Source: an uncultured Bacteroidales bacterium (GTDB lineage Bacteria > Bacteroidota > Bacteroidia > Bacteroidales > F082). From it: DNA of 14,150 nucleotides. Positions within the stretch are counted from its first letter, which is position 1. Every line of letters starts with the position of its first letter. Position numbers and translations under genes: made by a program. The stretch is from positions 87,957 through 102,106 of the forward strand of contig CAJOIF010000003.1 of the NCBI GenBank assembly GCA_905234765.1, given 5' to 3'. Below are positions 1 through 6,728 of this stretch, piece by piece. Under the pieces are notes generated by a model that worked only from the letters and a program-made list of their open reading frames with translations, did not search any database and had not been told where the DNA came from.

Positions 1-105
1 GGATGCTTCTCCGCCATGACGGTTAAAGGCTTTAGAGCAGTGAATCCCAGTCTCGTAGTCTCGCGTCTTCTATGTAAACTAAATTTGAACATCTACTTAA
101 CATAA
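1..105 (+). other. Unassigned left-edge sequence with a short open frame
   Basis: The frame beginning at base 1 is open for 34 codons and ends at TAA 103-105. It contains the stretch FRAVNPSLVVSRLLCKLN. It could be the C-terminal end of a gene entering from the left, or chance. The minus strand is also open here from the edge to about base 72 (it contains HCSKAFNRHGG), so the coding strand cannot be decided. I do not recognise either product. Open frames on both strands in a short, non-AT-rich stretch also fit a dispersed intergenic repeat or decayed gene remnant, but that is inference only. Confidence 0.2.
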
Positions 106-136
106 GGACAAGAATAATGGCTCGGCTTCATAATAA

Positions 137-403
137 TGGCCAGATTCCCAGCCCGAAGCAGACGTGCAAATCAGGCCCTACCTGTTTTATCCCAATCCAG
201 TCAATGACAGATTGAGCATCCATTATTCGCCAGATGTAACTCCTTCAAGAATAGAAATCTACGACCTTCAAGGCCGCTTAGTGCGCACGCAAGACACAAA
301 CTTCGAGAGCCTTGGCATGGCTGGCATGACTGCGGGTCAATATGTGATGAAGGTCACTATGAGGAATGGGAAAACCTATTCAGACAAGGTAATAAAAAAT
401 TAA
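137..403 (+). pseudogene. Orphan type IX secretion C-terminal sorting domain (5'-truncated gene remnant)
   Basis: The translated end is a complete type A sorting domain of the type IX secretion system. It has the YPNPVNDRLSI opening, the central IEIYDLQGRLVRTQ strand pair, GQYVMKV, and a terminal KVIKN. In Bacteroidota such domains sit at the C-terminus of large secreted proteins and direct them across the outer membrane. Here the frame is closed by a TAA at 134-136, only about 13 codons before the domain, so no signal peptide or passenger remains. The only start-like codon is a GTG at 164 with no visible ribosome binding site, giving 79 residues. The absence of a signal peptide makes a functional secreted product unlikely. 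I read it as the surviving 3' end of a truncated or frameshifted gene. A sequencing error upstream could also explain it, but the other frames over 1-136 show no recognisable passenger. Confidence 0.72.
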
Positions 404-436
404 GCAAATGTAAGACACCTTGCTTCAAGACAAACA

Positions 437-468
437 AAACGCCGTCAGGGAATTCCTTGACGGCGTTT
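437..468. terminator. Bidirectional intrinsic terminator between convergent genes
   Basis: A near-perfect inverted repeat pairs AAACGCCGTCA (437-447) with TGACGGCGTTT (458-468). The pairing continues through G-T and two G-C pairs to an AATT loop. Reading rightward it is followed by TTTGCTTTCGTT. Reading leftward it is followed by TTTTGTTTGTC. It can therefore end transcription from the minus-strand FKBP operon and from the plus-strand sorting-domain remnant. Confidence 0.85.
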
Positions 469-491
469 GCTTTCGTTGAGTCTCTATAACC

Positions 492-1802
492 TTATTCTAC
501 GGCTACCAATTCCAATTCAAACATCACTGGCGAATAAGGAGGCAGTTTTTCCATGTCGACCTCAAACTCACCAAAGGCTTGCGACGACGGACTAACCAGC
601 ATGACCTTGGCACCGGGAGCCATGGTCATCACTGCTTCCTCAATAGCAGGAATCATTTCTCCCTGCCCTATCGTGAAGGTCATCGGCTCACCATAGTCAT
701 AGCTCGACTCCACATAGTCACCTTTCAGGTTATGCAAGGTATAGTGTACGGTGACTCTGTCGCCCCACTGGGCCACATTGCCTTCACCTTTTTCCTGATA
801 GACGATATAAACGCCCGTCTCGGAAGGCTTCACCTCAATGCCGTTGTCTTTTACGTATTGTTCAATCAAGCGTGCTTCCTGCTGCAACAGACGTTCTCTC
901 TCAGCCTCTTGCTCAGCTTCAATACGCGCCTGCTTCTTTTCGTAAGCATCTTTGTCAAGCACTTCGTTCATCCTCAGTCTGACCACCAATGGAGTGCACG
1001 GCTTAATCAAGCCCTGATAGCCCGTGCTGTCGAATGCCAACTTGGACGGGATGACGAAACGCATCACGCCACCTGAGGGCACCAAGCCCAAAGCCTCGGT
1101 GAATCCCTTGCTGATAAACTCTTCGCCATACTGCATCTCGACAGGCTCCACGTCAAACGAGTTCATCAAAGTATCTCCCTCCATGTTGCACATCACAAAA
1201 TCGAAATCCACATAGTCGCCCATCTGCGCCACTTTGCCCTTGCCAGTCTTTTCCAAAATGATGAGTCCCGATTCTGTGACAATGCTCTTTGGGTCGGCCT
1301 GCATGGAGGCAAGATAGTCGTTTTCTACTATGCGTAGGCTGTCGATCAAGGCTTTCCGCTCAGCGGCAATCTCTTCCTTCGGTTTGATTGACAATAGCTT
1401 AATATCGTAATAGATGGGTTTCCCCTTATACTCCTCAGGGACTTCGATTTGCATCATGGTGACAAACACGGAATCGGAGAGCACGGCCAATCGGGCTGAA
1501 TCACCAACGTGCATCATCATGATGGCATCCGCCACATCGCCCACAAAGCCAGCAGGCTCCAATTCAATGGTGATAGGTTTCTCACCCGCCGTAGTGAACA
1601 AAAGGGAGTCGTTGAAATACTGCGCCATCTCGAAGGTCACGCCATCGCCGATGGAAGGTGTCTCGCCCTCTGCATTCCGCTCGTAAAACTTCATGTATGC
1701 GCCGTTCTTTTCCCTTTCAAAGTCAGGGAAAAGCCGACTGCTGTTGTTACACGAAGCCAACAACAGCAGCGAAACGGCCGCTAAAGAGAACGCCTTGTTC
1801 AT
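492..1802 (-). CDS. Triple-domain FKBP-type lipoprotein (last gene of the operon)
   Basis: This 436-residue protein is a predicted lipoprotein. It has a short hydrophobic signal and the lipobox LLASC with the lipidated Cys at position 18. Three FKBP-like units follow: about 30-145, 175-285 and 325-436. A charged Glu/Arg/Gln-rich helix at about 285-315 separates the second and third. Against the FKBP12 pattern the sites are eroded. In unit 2 the VIPGW segment reads FISKGF. In unit 3 it reads MIPAIEE, losing the active-site Trp, although VHY and the final VMFELEL strand remain. Unit 1 has no recognisable active-site residues but shares the HVGDSA motif with its neighbours. It is more likely a chaperone or scaffold than an efficient prolyl isomerase. 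Its start overlaps the preceding gene's stop in an ATGA, implying translational coupling. The AATT-loop terminator lies about 25 bases beyond its stop. Confidence 0.85.
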   Translation of the reverse strand: MNKAFSLAAVSLLLLASCNNSSRLFPDFEREKNGAYMKFYERNAEGETPSIGDGVTFEMAQYFNDSLLFTTAGEKPITIELEPAGFVGDVADAIMMMHVGDSARLAVLSDSVFVTMMQIEVPEEYKGKPIYYDIKLLSIKPKEEIAAERKALIDSLRIVENDYLASMQADPKSIVTESGLIILEKTGKGKVAQMGDYVDFDFVMCNMEGDTLMNSFDVEPVEMQYGEEFISKGFTEALGLVPSGGVMRFVIPSKLAFDSTGYQGLIKPCTPLVVRLRMNEVLDKDAYEKKQARIEAEQEAERERLLQQEARLIEQYVKDNGIEVKPSETGVYIVYQEKGEGNVAQWGDRVTVHYTLHNLKGDYVESSYDYGEPMTFTIGQGEMIPAIEEAVMTMAPGAKVMLVSPSSQAFGEFEVDMEKLPPYSPVMFELELVAVE

Positions 1803-2725
1803 TTCTGCATGTCTTCAAAGTCAACAAGCTCGACCTCAAACATCAGGTTGTCATAGGCCTTGATCAATTGACCGGCACCACGGTCGCCATAAGCAAGGTA
1901 ATACGGAATGTAAAGCACGCCCTTCTCACCTTTCGACATCAGGCCGATGCCTTCGTCCCAACCCGGGATGACTTGTCCGACACCCAAGGGGAACTGGATG
2001 GGCTGTTCGCGGTCGTATGACGAGTCGAACTTGGTGCCGTCAAGCAGTTTGCCTGTGTAATGCACACTCACAAGTTGTCCAACTTGGGGCTTCTCTCCGT
2101 TACCTTCCTGAGTCATCACATAGTAAAGTCCAGACTCTGTCGGCTCTGCAACAATCTTGTTGCTAGCCAGATAATCCGTCAACACCTTAGCTGCTTGGGC
2201 ACTCTCCTCGGGATGGTCGGCCAGCATCTTGGCGATGCGTTCTTCGGCAGCCTTCTTGTTCTTCACAGCCATGTGTTTGGCATAGTCGGCCTCGGGATAG
2301 ATGTCATCAATGCGGATATCAAAGCGCATCACATCGGTGGAAGTGAACTGAGACGGGAGCGTAGGCTGACCGAAGAAGGTGCGGAAAGTGGAATCAATGT
2401 TGACGATGAACGAAACAGAGTCGCCCACGTGAGTCAAGGCAAGGCCTTCAAAAACATCGCCAGGGAAGAGCGACTCGTTGAGTTGCATAGTGTTGGGCAT
2501 CAACGGAATAATAGTAGCTGTGTCATTCACCACACAAGTCAAGGTAAGGTCAATCAATTCTCCCTTTTGAGGGGTAGCACCTTCATTCTGGGTGTAGAAA
2601 CGATAGTACAAGCCATTGGAGGTCTTCTGATAGCCTTCATACGGCACTTTTTCGTTGTTGCAGGCGGTCATCACGCCCATAAACATCATGGCAGCCAAGG
2701 CCATGAACATGACATTTTTCTTCAT
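1799..2725 (-). CDS. FKBP-type peptidyl-prolyl isomerase lipoprotein with an intact active site
   Basis: This 308-residue protein is a predicted lipoprotein with lipobox VMTAC and lipidated Cys at 22. An N-terminal degenerate FKBP-like unit (about 37-145) leads through a Lys/Ala/Glu-rich helix (about 150-190) to a canonical FKBP domain at about 197-303. The second unit keeps the residues known from FKBP12 to line the active site: Tyr223, Phe233-Asp234, Phe245, Val252-Ile253, Trp256, Tyr279 and Phe296, within VHYTGKLLDGTKFDSS and QVIPGWDEG. It should catalyse cis-trans isomerisation of X-Pro bonds in envelope proteins, probably in the periplasm. It is the only member of the four-gene set with a complete site. 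The layout of helical N-terminal part plus C-terminal FKBP recalls FkpA/Mip-type isomerases, although here the N-terminal part is itself FKBP-like. The gene follows its upstream neighbour after 22 bases and overlaps the next by four. Confidence 0.92.
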   Translation of the reverse strand: MKKNVMFMALAAMMFMGVMTACNNEKVPYEGYQKTSNGLYYRFYTQNEGATPQKGELIDLTLTCVVNDTATIIPLMPNTMQLNESLFPGDVFEGLALTHVGDSVSFIVNIDSTFRTFFGQPTLPSQFTSTDVMRFDIRIDDIYPEADYAKHMAVKNKKAAEERIAKMLADHPEESAQAAKVLTDYLASNKIVAEPTESGLYYVMTQEGNGEKPQVGQLVSVHYTGKLLDGTKFDSSYDREQPIQFPLGVGQVIPGWDEGIGLMSKGEKGVLYIPYYLAYGDRGAGQLIKAYDNLMFEVELVDFEDMQK

Positions 2726-2747
2726 TTTTGTATTGATTTAGATTAGA

Positions 2748-4052
2748 TTATTCAACAATTTCCAGAAATTCCACGTCAAACACGAGGTTGCTGTAGGCAG
2801 GGATGTTGCCGTAAGGATTCTCGCCATAAGCAAGGGTATAGGGAATCACTAAACGTGCCTTCTCGCCCACTTTCATCAGGCCGATGCCTTCCTCCAAGCC
2901 AAGCAACAAGCTGTGGCTGCCATACTTGAACTCATAATAGTCGCCCAACTGGTCGGAAGTGCCGAGAAGCGTCCCGTCAAGATACGAAGCCACGTATTTG
3001 ATACGCACCGATTGACCCTCTTGAGGCTGGGCTCCCTCGGTGACTAACTGCTTGCTGTAATACAAACCACTTGGGGTATTCTCGGTTATGTCGTTCGCCT
3101 TCAGATAGTCCATAAAATCCTGCTCCGACTTGGCTTTCAAGGCTTTCATCTTCTCTTCGGTCTGTTTGAGCAGTTCCTCTTGCGTCGTGATTTTCAGCAA
3201 CTTGATGTCATAAACCATGTTCGAGTAGGGGGGCACACTGCCCACCTGATGCTCTCCATAAGCCATCTCAAACGGGACAATCGCCTTCACACGCTCGCCA
3301 AGGTGCATCATCGGCAAAATGGCCTCCCAGCCAGGAATCACATAATTCTCACCCAAGACAAAAGAGAACTTCTCATCCATATCATATGTAGAACCAACCT
3401 GCTGGCCGTTCAGCAGATAGGCGGCAAAATCAAGCTCCACCTTTTCACCTTTCACAGGGCAGCGGCCTTTCCCTTTTTCCAAAGGAAGGATGTAAATGCC
3501 GCTCGCTTCAGGCTTCACTTTGATGTTCTCCTTTTCGACATAAGCGGCCAACTCAGCTTTCGCGTTTTCCATCAATTGTTTTTTCATAAGGTCGATTTCG
3601 GCCTGAAACTCCTGCTCCGTCTTCACCTCGACCAACTTCACCTCGTAGCGGAAGTAGTCGTCAGGCTTAAGTCCCACTGCAACAGGGTCTTGGTCGTAGT
3701 AACAAACCGCGATGGAATCGGCTTTGACATAAAACGAGGCTGAATCGCCAACATGCAACATAGCATAGGCCTCCTGTAAATCGCCACGGAACTTCGACTC
3801 CAACATTTGCGAATAAACGTCGCGAGCTGAGTTCTGGAAGTCATAATACAGAGAATCATCCAGATAGCAAGCCATCTCCACTTTTAGGAAATCCGTCATT
3901 TGAGGTTTGGGGGCCGAAAGATCCTGGGTGTAGAACTTGTAATACAAACCCGTGTCGGTCTTCTTATAACCCGGGAATTTTCCTCCAGTGCATGACGACA
4001 TCAGAAATGCCGCAAGACAAAACAATGTAAAAAAGGAACAATTTCTTTTCAT
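2748..4052 (-). CDS. Triple-domain FKBP-type lipoprotein
   Basis: This 434-residue protein is a predicted lipoprotein with lipobox LMSSC and lipidated Cys at 21. It has three FKBP-like units at about 35-145, 178-290 and 325-434, joined by Lys/Glu-rich helical linkers (about 148-175 and 292-318). Unit 2 keeps VIPGW and AYGE but has QVGSTYD where KFDSS is expected. Unit 3 reads LLLGLEEG in place of VIPGWEEG and so lacks the Trp. Unit 1 has the HVGDSASF motif seen in both following genes and no catalytic residues. The opening GLYYKFYTQ is nearly identical to that of the 308-residue neighbour (GLYYRFYTQ), which points to tandem duplication. It probably binds folding envelope proteins, with unit 2 at most weakly active. 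It starts three bases after the stop of the preceding gene. Confidence 0.85.
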   Translation of the reverse strand: MKRNCSFFTLFCLAAFLMSSCTGGKFPGYKKTDTGLYYKFYTQDLSAPKPQMTDFLKVEMACYLDDSLYYDFQNSARDVYSQMLESKFRGDLQEAYAMLHVGDSASFYVKADSIAVCYYDQDPVAVGLKPDDYFRYEVKLVEVKTEQEFQAEIDLMKKQLMENAKAELAAYVEKENIKVKPEASGIYILPLEKGKGRCPVKGEKVELDFAAYLLNGQQVGSTYDMDEKFSFVLGENYVIPGWEAILPMMHLGERVKAIVPFEMAYGEHQVGSVPPYSNMVYDIKLLKITTQEELLKQTEEKMKALKAKSEQDFMDYLKANDITENTPSGLYYSKQLVTEGAQPQEGQSVRIKYVASYLDGTLLGTSDQLGDYYEFKYGSHSLLLGLEEGIGLMKVGEKARLVIPYTLAYGENPYGNIPAYSNLVFDVEFLEIVE

Positions 4053-4055
4053 AAT

Positions 4056-4580
4056 TTATTGATTTTCTATTACTTTTATCGTATAAACCAAAGTGGCGTA
4101 CTCAGGGATTCGGTTGTCGTCACCATGAAGGCCGTAAGCCAAATGAAACGGTATGATAAGTTTGGCGAGGTCGCCGTAACGCAAATGCGTCATGGCCTCA
4201 TCAAGTCCTGACTCAACACTGCCCTCACCCACTACAAAAGACTTCACACCGTCTTCCTTGGAGGAATAATACATATCTCCGTTGAGGGAACACACCGTAT
4301 AATCCAAACTAACCTTATCACCTTTATTAACTTGACTACCAGTACTTTGTTTCAAAATCTGATAATACAGCCCAGAGCCTGTCTGCTCCATCTCCAAACC
4401 ATGACGCCGTACATAACGCTCAATCTCCTCCTGCTCTTCGTTGAGCAGGTAACGGTTGGCCGTCTCCATGCTTTTCTTCATTTCCTGCTTGGGAATCTCC
4501 ACGGTTTTCTGCGGTGTCTCATCGCAAGCCGAAAAAACAAGCACCATCAACAATATCAGCCATTTATACTCATTCATCAT
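4056..4580 (-). CDS. Single-domain FKBP lipoprotein, GldI-like
   Basis: This lipoprotein of about 174 residues has one FKBP-like domain covering its C-terminal two thirds. I chose the ATG at 4580 over the upstream ATG at 4595. It lies eight bases after GAGGA, and it makes the signal begin MMNEYKWLILLMVLVFSAC with the lipobox VFSAC directly after the hydrophobic core. The ATG at 4577 is equally possible. The domain reads SVESGLDEA where VIPGW is expected, so the classical isomerase site is lost. The segment AYGLHGDDNRIPEYATLVYTI resembles GldI, the FKBP lipoprotein required for gliding and linked to type IX secretion in Flavobacterium johnsoniae. Length also fits GldI, but assignment by eye is tentative and I give no symbol. 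The gene overlaps the 3' end of nrnA by a few codons, so it is translationally linked to it. Confidence 0.8.
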   Translation of the reverse strand: MMNEYKWLILLMVLVFSACDETPQKTVEIPKQEMKKSMETANRYLLNEEQEEIERYVRRHGLEMEQTGSGLYYQILKQSTGSQVNKGDKVSLDYTVCSLNGDMYYSSKEDGVKSFVVGEGSVESGLDEAMTHLRYGDLAKLIIPFHLAYGLHGDDNRIPEYATLVYTIKVIENQ

Positions 4581-5589
4581 AGCGCAATTCCTCATATTCG
4601 GGCAGGATGGATTTCAGCAATCTCACGGTAGCTTTAAGCGAAGTGGTGGTGGTGCCGCCTGCCGCATTGGTATGGCCGCCTCCTTTGAAGTGTTTGTTCG
4701 CCAGATCGTTGACGGAGAAGCTGCCTTTCGAACGTAACGACAGCCTAATTTGCTCTTGTCGCTCGGTAATCAGCACAGACATCTTGATTTTTTCCATCGA
4801 AAGAGGGAAATTGACAATGCCTTCCGTGTCGCCCACCTGATAGTCAAAACGCTCCAACTCCTTCTTACTCAACGCAATGATTGCGACAGCATAATCCGGA
4901 AGCACTTCCATCTTCTGATAAATGGAATAGCCTAACAAACGGAGACGTCCTTCCGTAAAACTGTCATAAACCTTTTGGTGGATCAAGTTATAAGGCATCG
5001 CCTTGTCAATCAACTTACCGACAAGCTCGAAGGTGCGCTGATGATAGATGGAATGTGAGAAACAACCCGTATCAGTCATGATACCCACCAGCAAGTTGGT
5101 GGACACACCTTCAGTCAGGTATTCGGCACCATAATGAAGAATGATTTCTGTCACAATCTCCGAGGCACTTGATACGCAAGTCTCTGAATAATAACAATAT
5201 ATATGATCTAATTCAGGATCGATGTGGTGATCGACCAAGAGGCGTGGGCAACGGGTCTTTCCAATTTCGTTATGCAACACCGCACTACGAGCCAAATTGT
5301 TGAAATCCAACATAATAATTGCTTCTGCTTCGGCGATGGCCGTCTTACAGGCATCTTCTTCTCGGTCAAAAAGCAAAATGTCACTGGCACCAGGCATCCA
5401 AGCGAGGAAACTCGGGAAAGCGTTGGGGCACACCATCTTCACCTCGTGTCCCTTCATCCTAAGGAACTCGCCCATGGCCAGCATCGACCCAATGGCATCG
5501 CCGTCGGGATTCACATGACAGACAAGAGCAAAATGCTTGGGTGTCAGGAGGATATCATTGAATTTGGAATAGAATTCTTCCGTTTGCAT
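4570..5589 (-). CDS. nrnA: DHH/DHHA1 phosphoesterase, NrnA-type oligoribonuclease/pAp phosphatase
   Basis: The family degrades 2-5 nt RNA fragments and dephosphorylates 3'-phosphoadenosine 5'-phosphate in the cytoplasm. From the ATG at 5589 the protein is 339 residues, normal for NrnA. All hallmark motifs are present: HVNPDGD (about 25-31), the second metal Asp in MLDFNN (95), the DHH triad (120-122), MTDTG with Asp173, and the DHHA1 substrate motif GGGHTNAAG (303-311). A longer frame begins at a TTG at 5610. That codon lies inside the promoter -7 element TACCTTTG (5615-5608), so transcription begins downstream of it and the ATG is the real start. It is the first gene of an operon with four FKBP lipoproteins. 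The functional link between RNA turnover and folding proteins is not evident, so co-location may simply be a conserved Bacteroidota arrangement. Confidence 0.93.
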   Translation of the reverse strand: MQTEEFYSKFNDILLTPKHFALVCHVNPDGDAIGSMLAMGEFLRMKGHEVKMVCPNAFPSFLAWMPGASDILLFDREEDACKTAIAEAEAIIMLDFNNLARSAVLHNEIGKTRCPRLLVDHHIDPELDHIYCYYSETCVSSASEIVTEIILHYGAEYLTEGVSTNLLVGIMTDTGCFSHSIYHQRTFELVGKLIDKAMPYNLIHQKVYDSFTEGRLRLLGYSIYQKMEVLPDYAVAIIALSKKELERFDYQVGDTEGIVNFPLSMEKIKMSVLITERQEQIRLSLRSKGSFSVNDLANKHFKGGGHTNAAGGTTTTSLKATVRLLKSILPEYEELRYDE

Positions 5590-5607
5590 AACTTCACTAA
5601 AAGTCTG

Positions 5608-5615
5608 CAAAGGTA
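5608..5615 (-). promoter_or_regulatory. Promoter -7 element of the nrnA-FKBP operon
   Basis: On the minus strand this reads TACCTTTG followed by CAGA, an exact match to the Bacteroidota -7 consensus TAnnTTTG. It lies about 19 bases before the ATG at 5589, leaving a very short leader. I see no convincing TTTG at -33. The element separates the operon from the XRE gene upstream. Confidence 0.75.
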
Positions 5616-5655
5616 CAAAAAAAATGTTTCACACCTTATTAATTAATGCAAACTC

Positions 5656-6078
5656 TTATCTGGGCGATAATACATCAAAGGAATGGTCGGAATAGACCAG
5701 AATAATCTGCTGCAAATCAGAAGTATGTGAGGGCAACCCAGAAAAAGGGCCACGATGCACAGTCTCTTTCATCGGTTCAACAGGCGACACTGGTTCCAAT
5801 GATTCGTTCTCATGAGGAGATGCTTCTTCAGTTACCAATACCGGGTATGGTTCCGACAACGTCATCGGGCCTTTGCCAAAAACAATCCAATCCAGACTAT
5901 ACTCCGGGAAGGTCTCTTTCAACTTTTTGACGAACTCAAGGCTAGGGTTATTGCGTCCAGCGAGGAGATGAGAGACATTGGAAGGTTGTATTCCGAGTCG
6001 AACGGCAAACTCGGCAGCGGTCAAATTCTTGGCGCGGATGATGTGCGCAATACGGTCTTTCATTTCTGCAAATTCCAT
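5656..6078 (-). CDS. XRE-family helix-turn-helix regulator
   Basis: This 140-residue protein has an N-terminal lambda-repressor-like DNA-binding domain at about 6-62. The helix-turn-helix is AAEFAVRLGIQPSNVSHLLAG, and SLDWIVFGKGPM follows, a tail typical of small Bacteroidota XRE proteins. Residues 75-120 are Pro/Ser/Glu-rich and look disordered. The C-terminus ends in a short predicted strand (LQQIILVYS). There is no ligand or peptidase domain, so the signal it senses is unknown. The ATG at 6078 follows AGGAG at a spacing of about nine bases. It could repress itself or the divergent porin gene, but no target is shown by the sequence. The stop lies 66 bases before the nrnA start, and nrnA has its own promoter, so the two need not be co-regulated. 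Confidence 0.85.
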   Translation of the reverse strand: MEFAEMKDRIAHIIRAKNLTAAEFAVRLGIQPSNVSHLLAGRNNPSLEFVKKLKETFPEYSLDWIVFGKGPMTLSEPYPVLVTEEASPHENESLEPVSPVEPMKETVHRGPFSGLPSHTSDLQQIILVYSDHSFDVLSPR

Positions 6079-6125
6079 GGTGACATACTCCTAAAAAATC
6101 TATTTTTTCACTTCTATTTCGGTTA

Positions 6126-6133
6126 CAAAAGTA
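6126..6133 (-). promoter_or_regulatory. Promoter -7 element of the XRE regulator
   Basis: The minus strand reads TACTTTTG, matching TAnnTTTG, about 48 bases before the ATG at 6078. An upstream TTG occurs 15 bases away, closer than the usual 19-21, so only the -7 box is claimed. Confidence 0.6.
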
Positions 6134-6591
6134 AATATTTTTGTTTTACAACACACTATCCGAAAAAATTTATTTTTGTAAAAACTACAACATGCAGTAA
6201 ATACTTGAAGTTTTTGTTTATTATATACAATTTATTTATTTGTATTTCAATTATTAAACATAAATTTATTAAACAAGTGTTATATCAAACAAATCAGCAC
6301 TATTTTATATAATATCACTTCAATTAAAATATTATAAGTTATTGATAATACGTATATTATAACAAATTTTCGTGAATTATCATATAATATTACACCATAC
6401 CATGAATTTACAATCGTACAATTCTTGAATTTACAAAAATAATATTTGTTATAAATACTTGATTTATAGTGTTTTATTACTTGCTTGATTTACATATGTA
6501 ATTTTTGTTATAGGCTCAGAAAACGGATTCGAAAAATGCCGTATTTCGCGTTTTTACACGCCGTTTGACTCTCTATACAACTCAAAACAAA

Positions 6592-6608
6592 AGCCTCTTA
6601 GCGAGGCT
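6592..6608 (-). terminator. Orphan terminator-like hairpin
   Basis: AGCCTC (6592-6597) pairs with GAGGCT (6603-6608) around a TTAGC loop. Read on the minus strand the stem is followed by TTTGTTTTGAG, a fair U-rich tail. Read on the plus strand it is followed by AAAAATG, which is poor. No minus-strand gene precedes it, so if real it would end an antisense or small RNA started within about 200 bases, or leader transcription. Confidence 0.4.
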
Positions 6609-6678
6609 AAAAATGCCTCCTACCCTATTGTTCAAATCAAAAAGAAAAAAAGGAAGAAAAGACGGTCTGAAAAAGCAT

Positions 6679-6711
6679 TTTGCAATAATTCACAACTTTT
6701 TACTAATTTTA
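6679..6711 (+). promoter_or_regulatory. Probable promoter of the porin-antiporter-Nudix operon
   Basis: A TTTG at 6679-6682 and a TAATTTTA at 6704-6711 are spaced by 21 bases, which fits the Bacteroidota -33/-7 layout. The last base of the -7 box is A where G is expected. The start codon at 6729 lies 17 bases further on, so the leader would be short. Confidence 0.5.
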
Positions 6712-6728
6712 CAGCCCAAAACTCATCC

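Larger units (their letters stand above)
6079..6728. other. AT-rich divergent intergenic region
   Basis: No coding region is convincing in these 650 bases. Both outward promoters lie here. Bases about 6140-6510 are extremely AT-rich and hold three copies of a CTTGATTTA-like word: CTTGAATTTAC at 6424, CTTGATTTAT at 6458 and CTTGATTTAC at 6484. The last runs into the palindrome TTACATATGTAA (6490-6501). From 6519 composition becomes balanced and self-complementary: AAACGG (6521-6526) can pair with CCGTTT (6561-6566) around smaller stems. A terminator-like hairpin follows at 6592-6608. Short palindromes beside a repressor gene could be operators, but this is a guess. Confidence 0.5.

Noticed and set aside
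5812..6312. Plus-strand 166-codon frame across the XRE gene and spacer
   Set aside because: The first part is antisense to a clear helix-turn-helix gene and the rest is Phe/Ile/Lys-rich translation of AT-rich spacer.
6140..6510. Possible replication origin because of extreme AT content
   Set aside because: I saw no clustered DnaA boxes or origin-linked gene, and AT-rich divergent promoter regions are common in this phylum.
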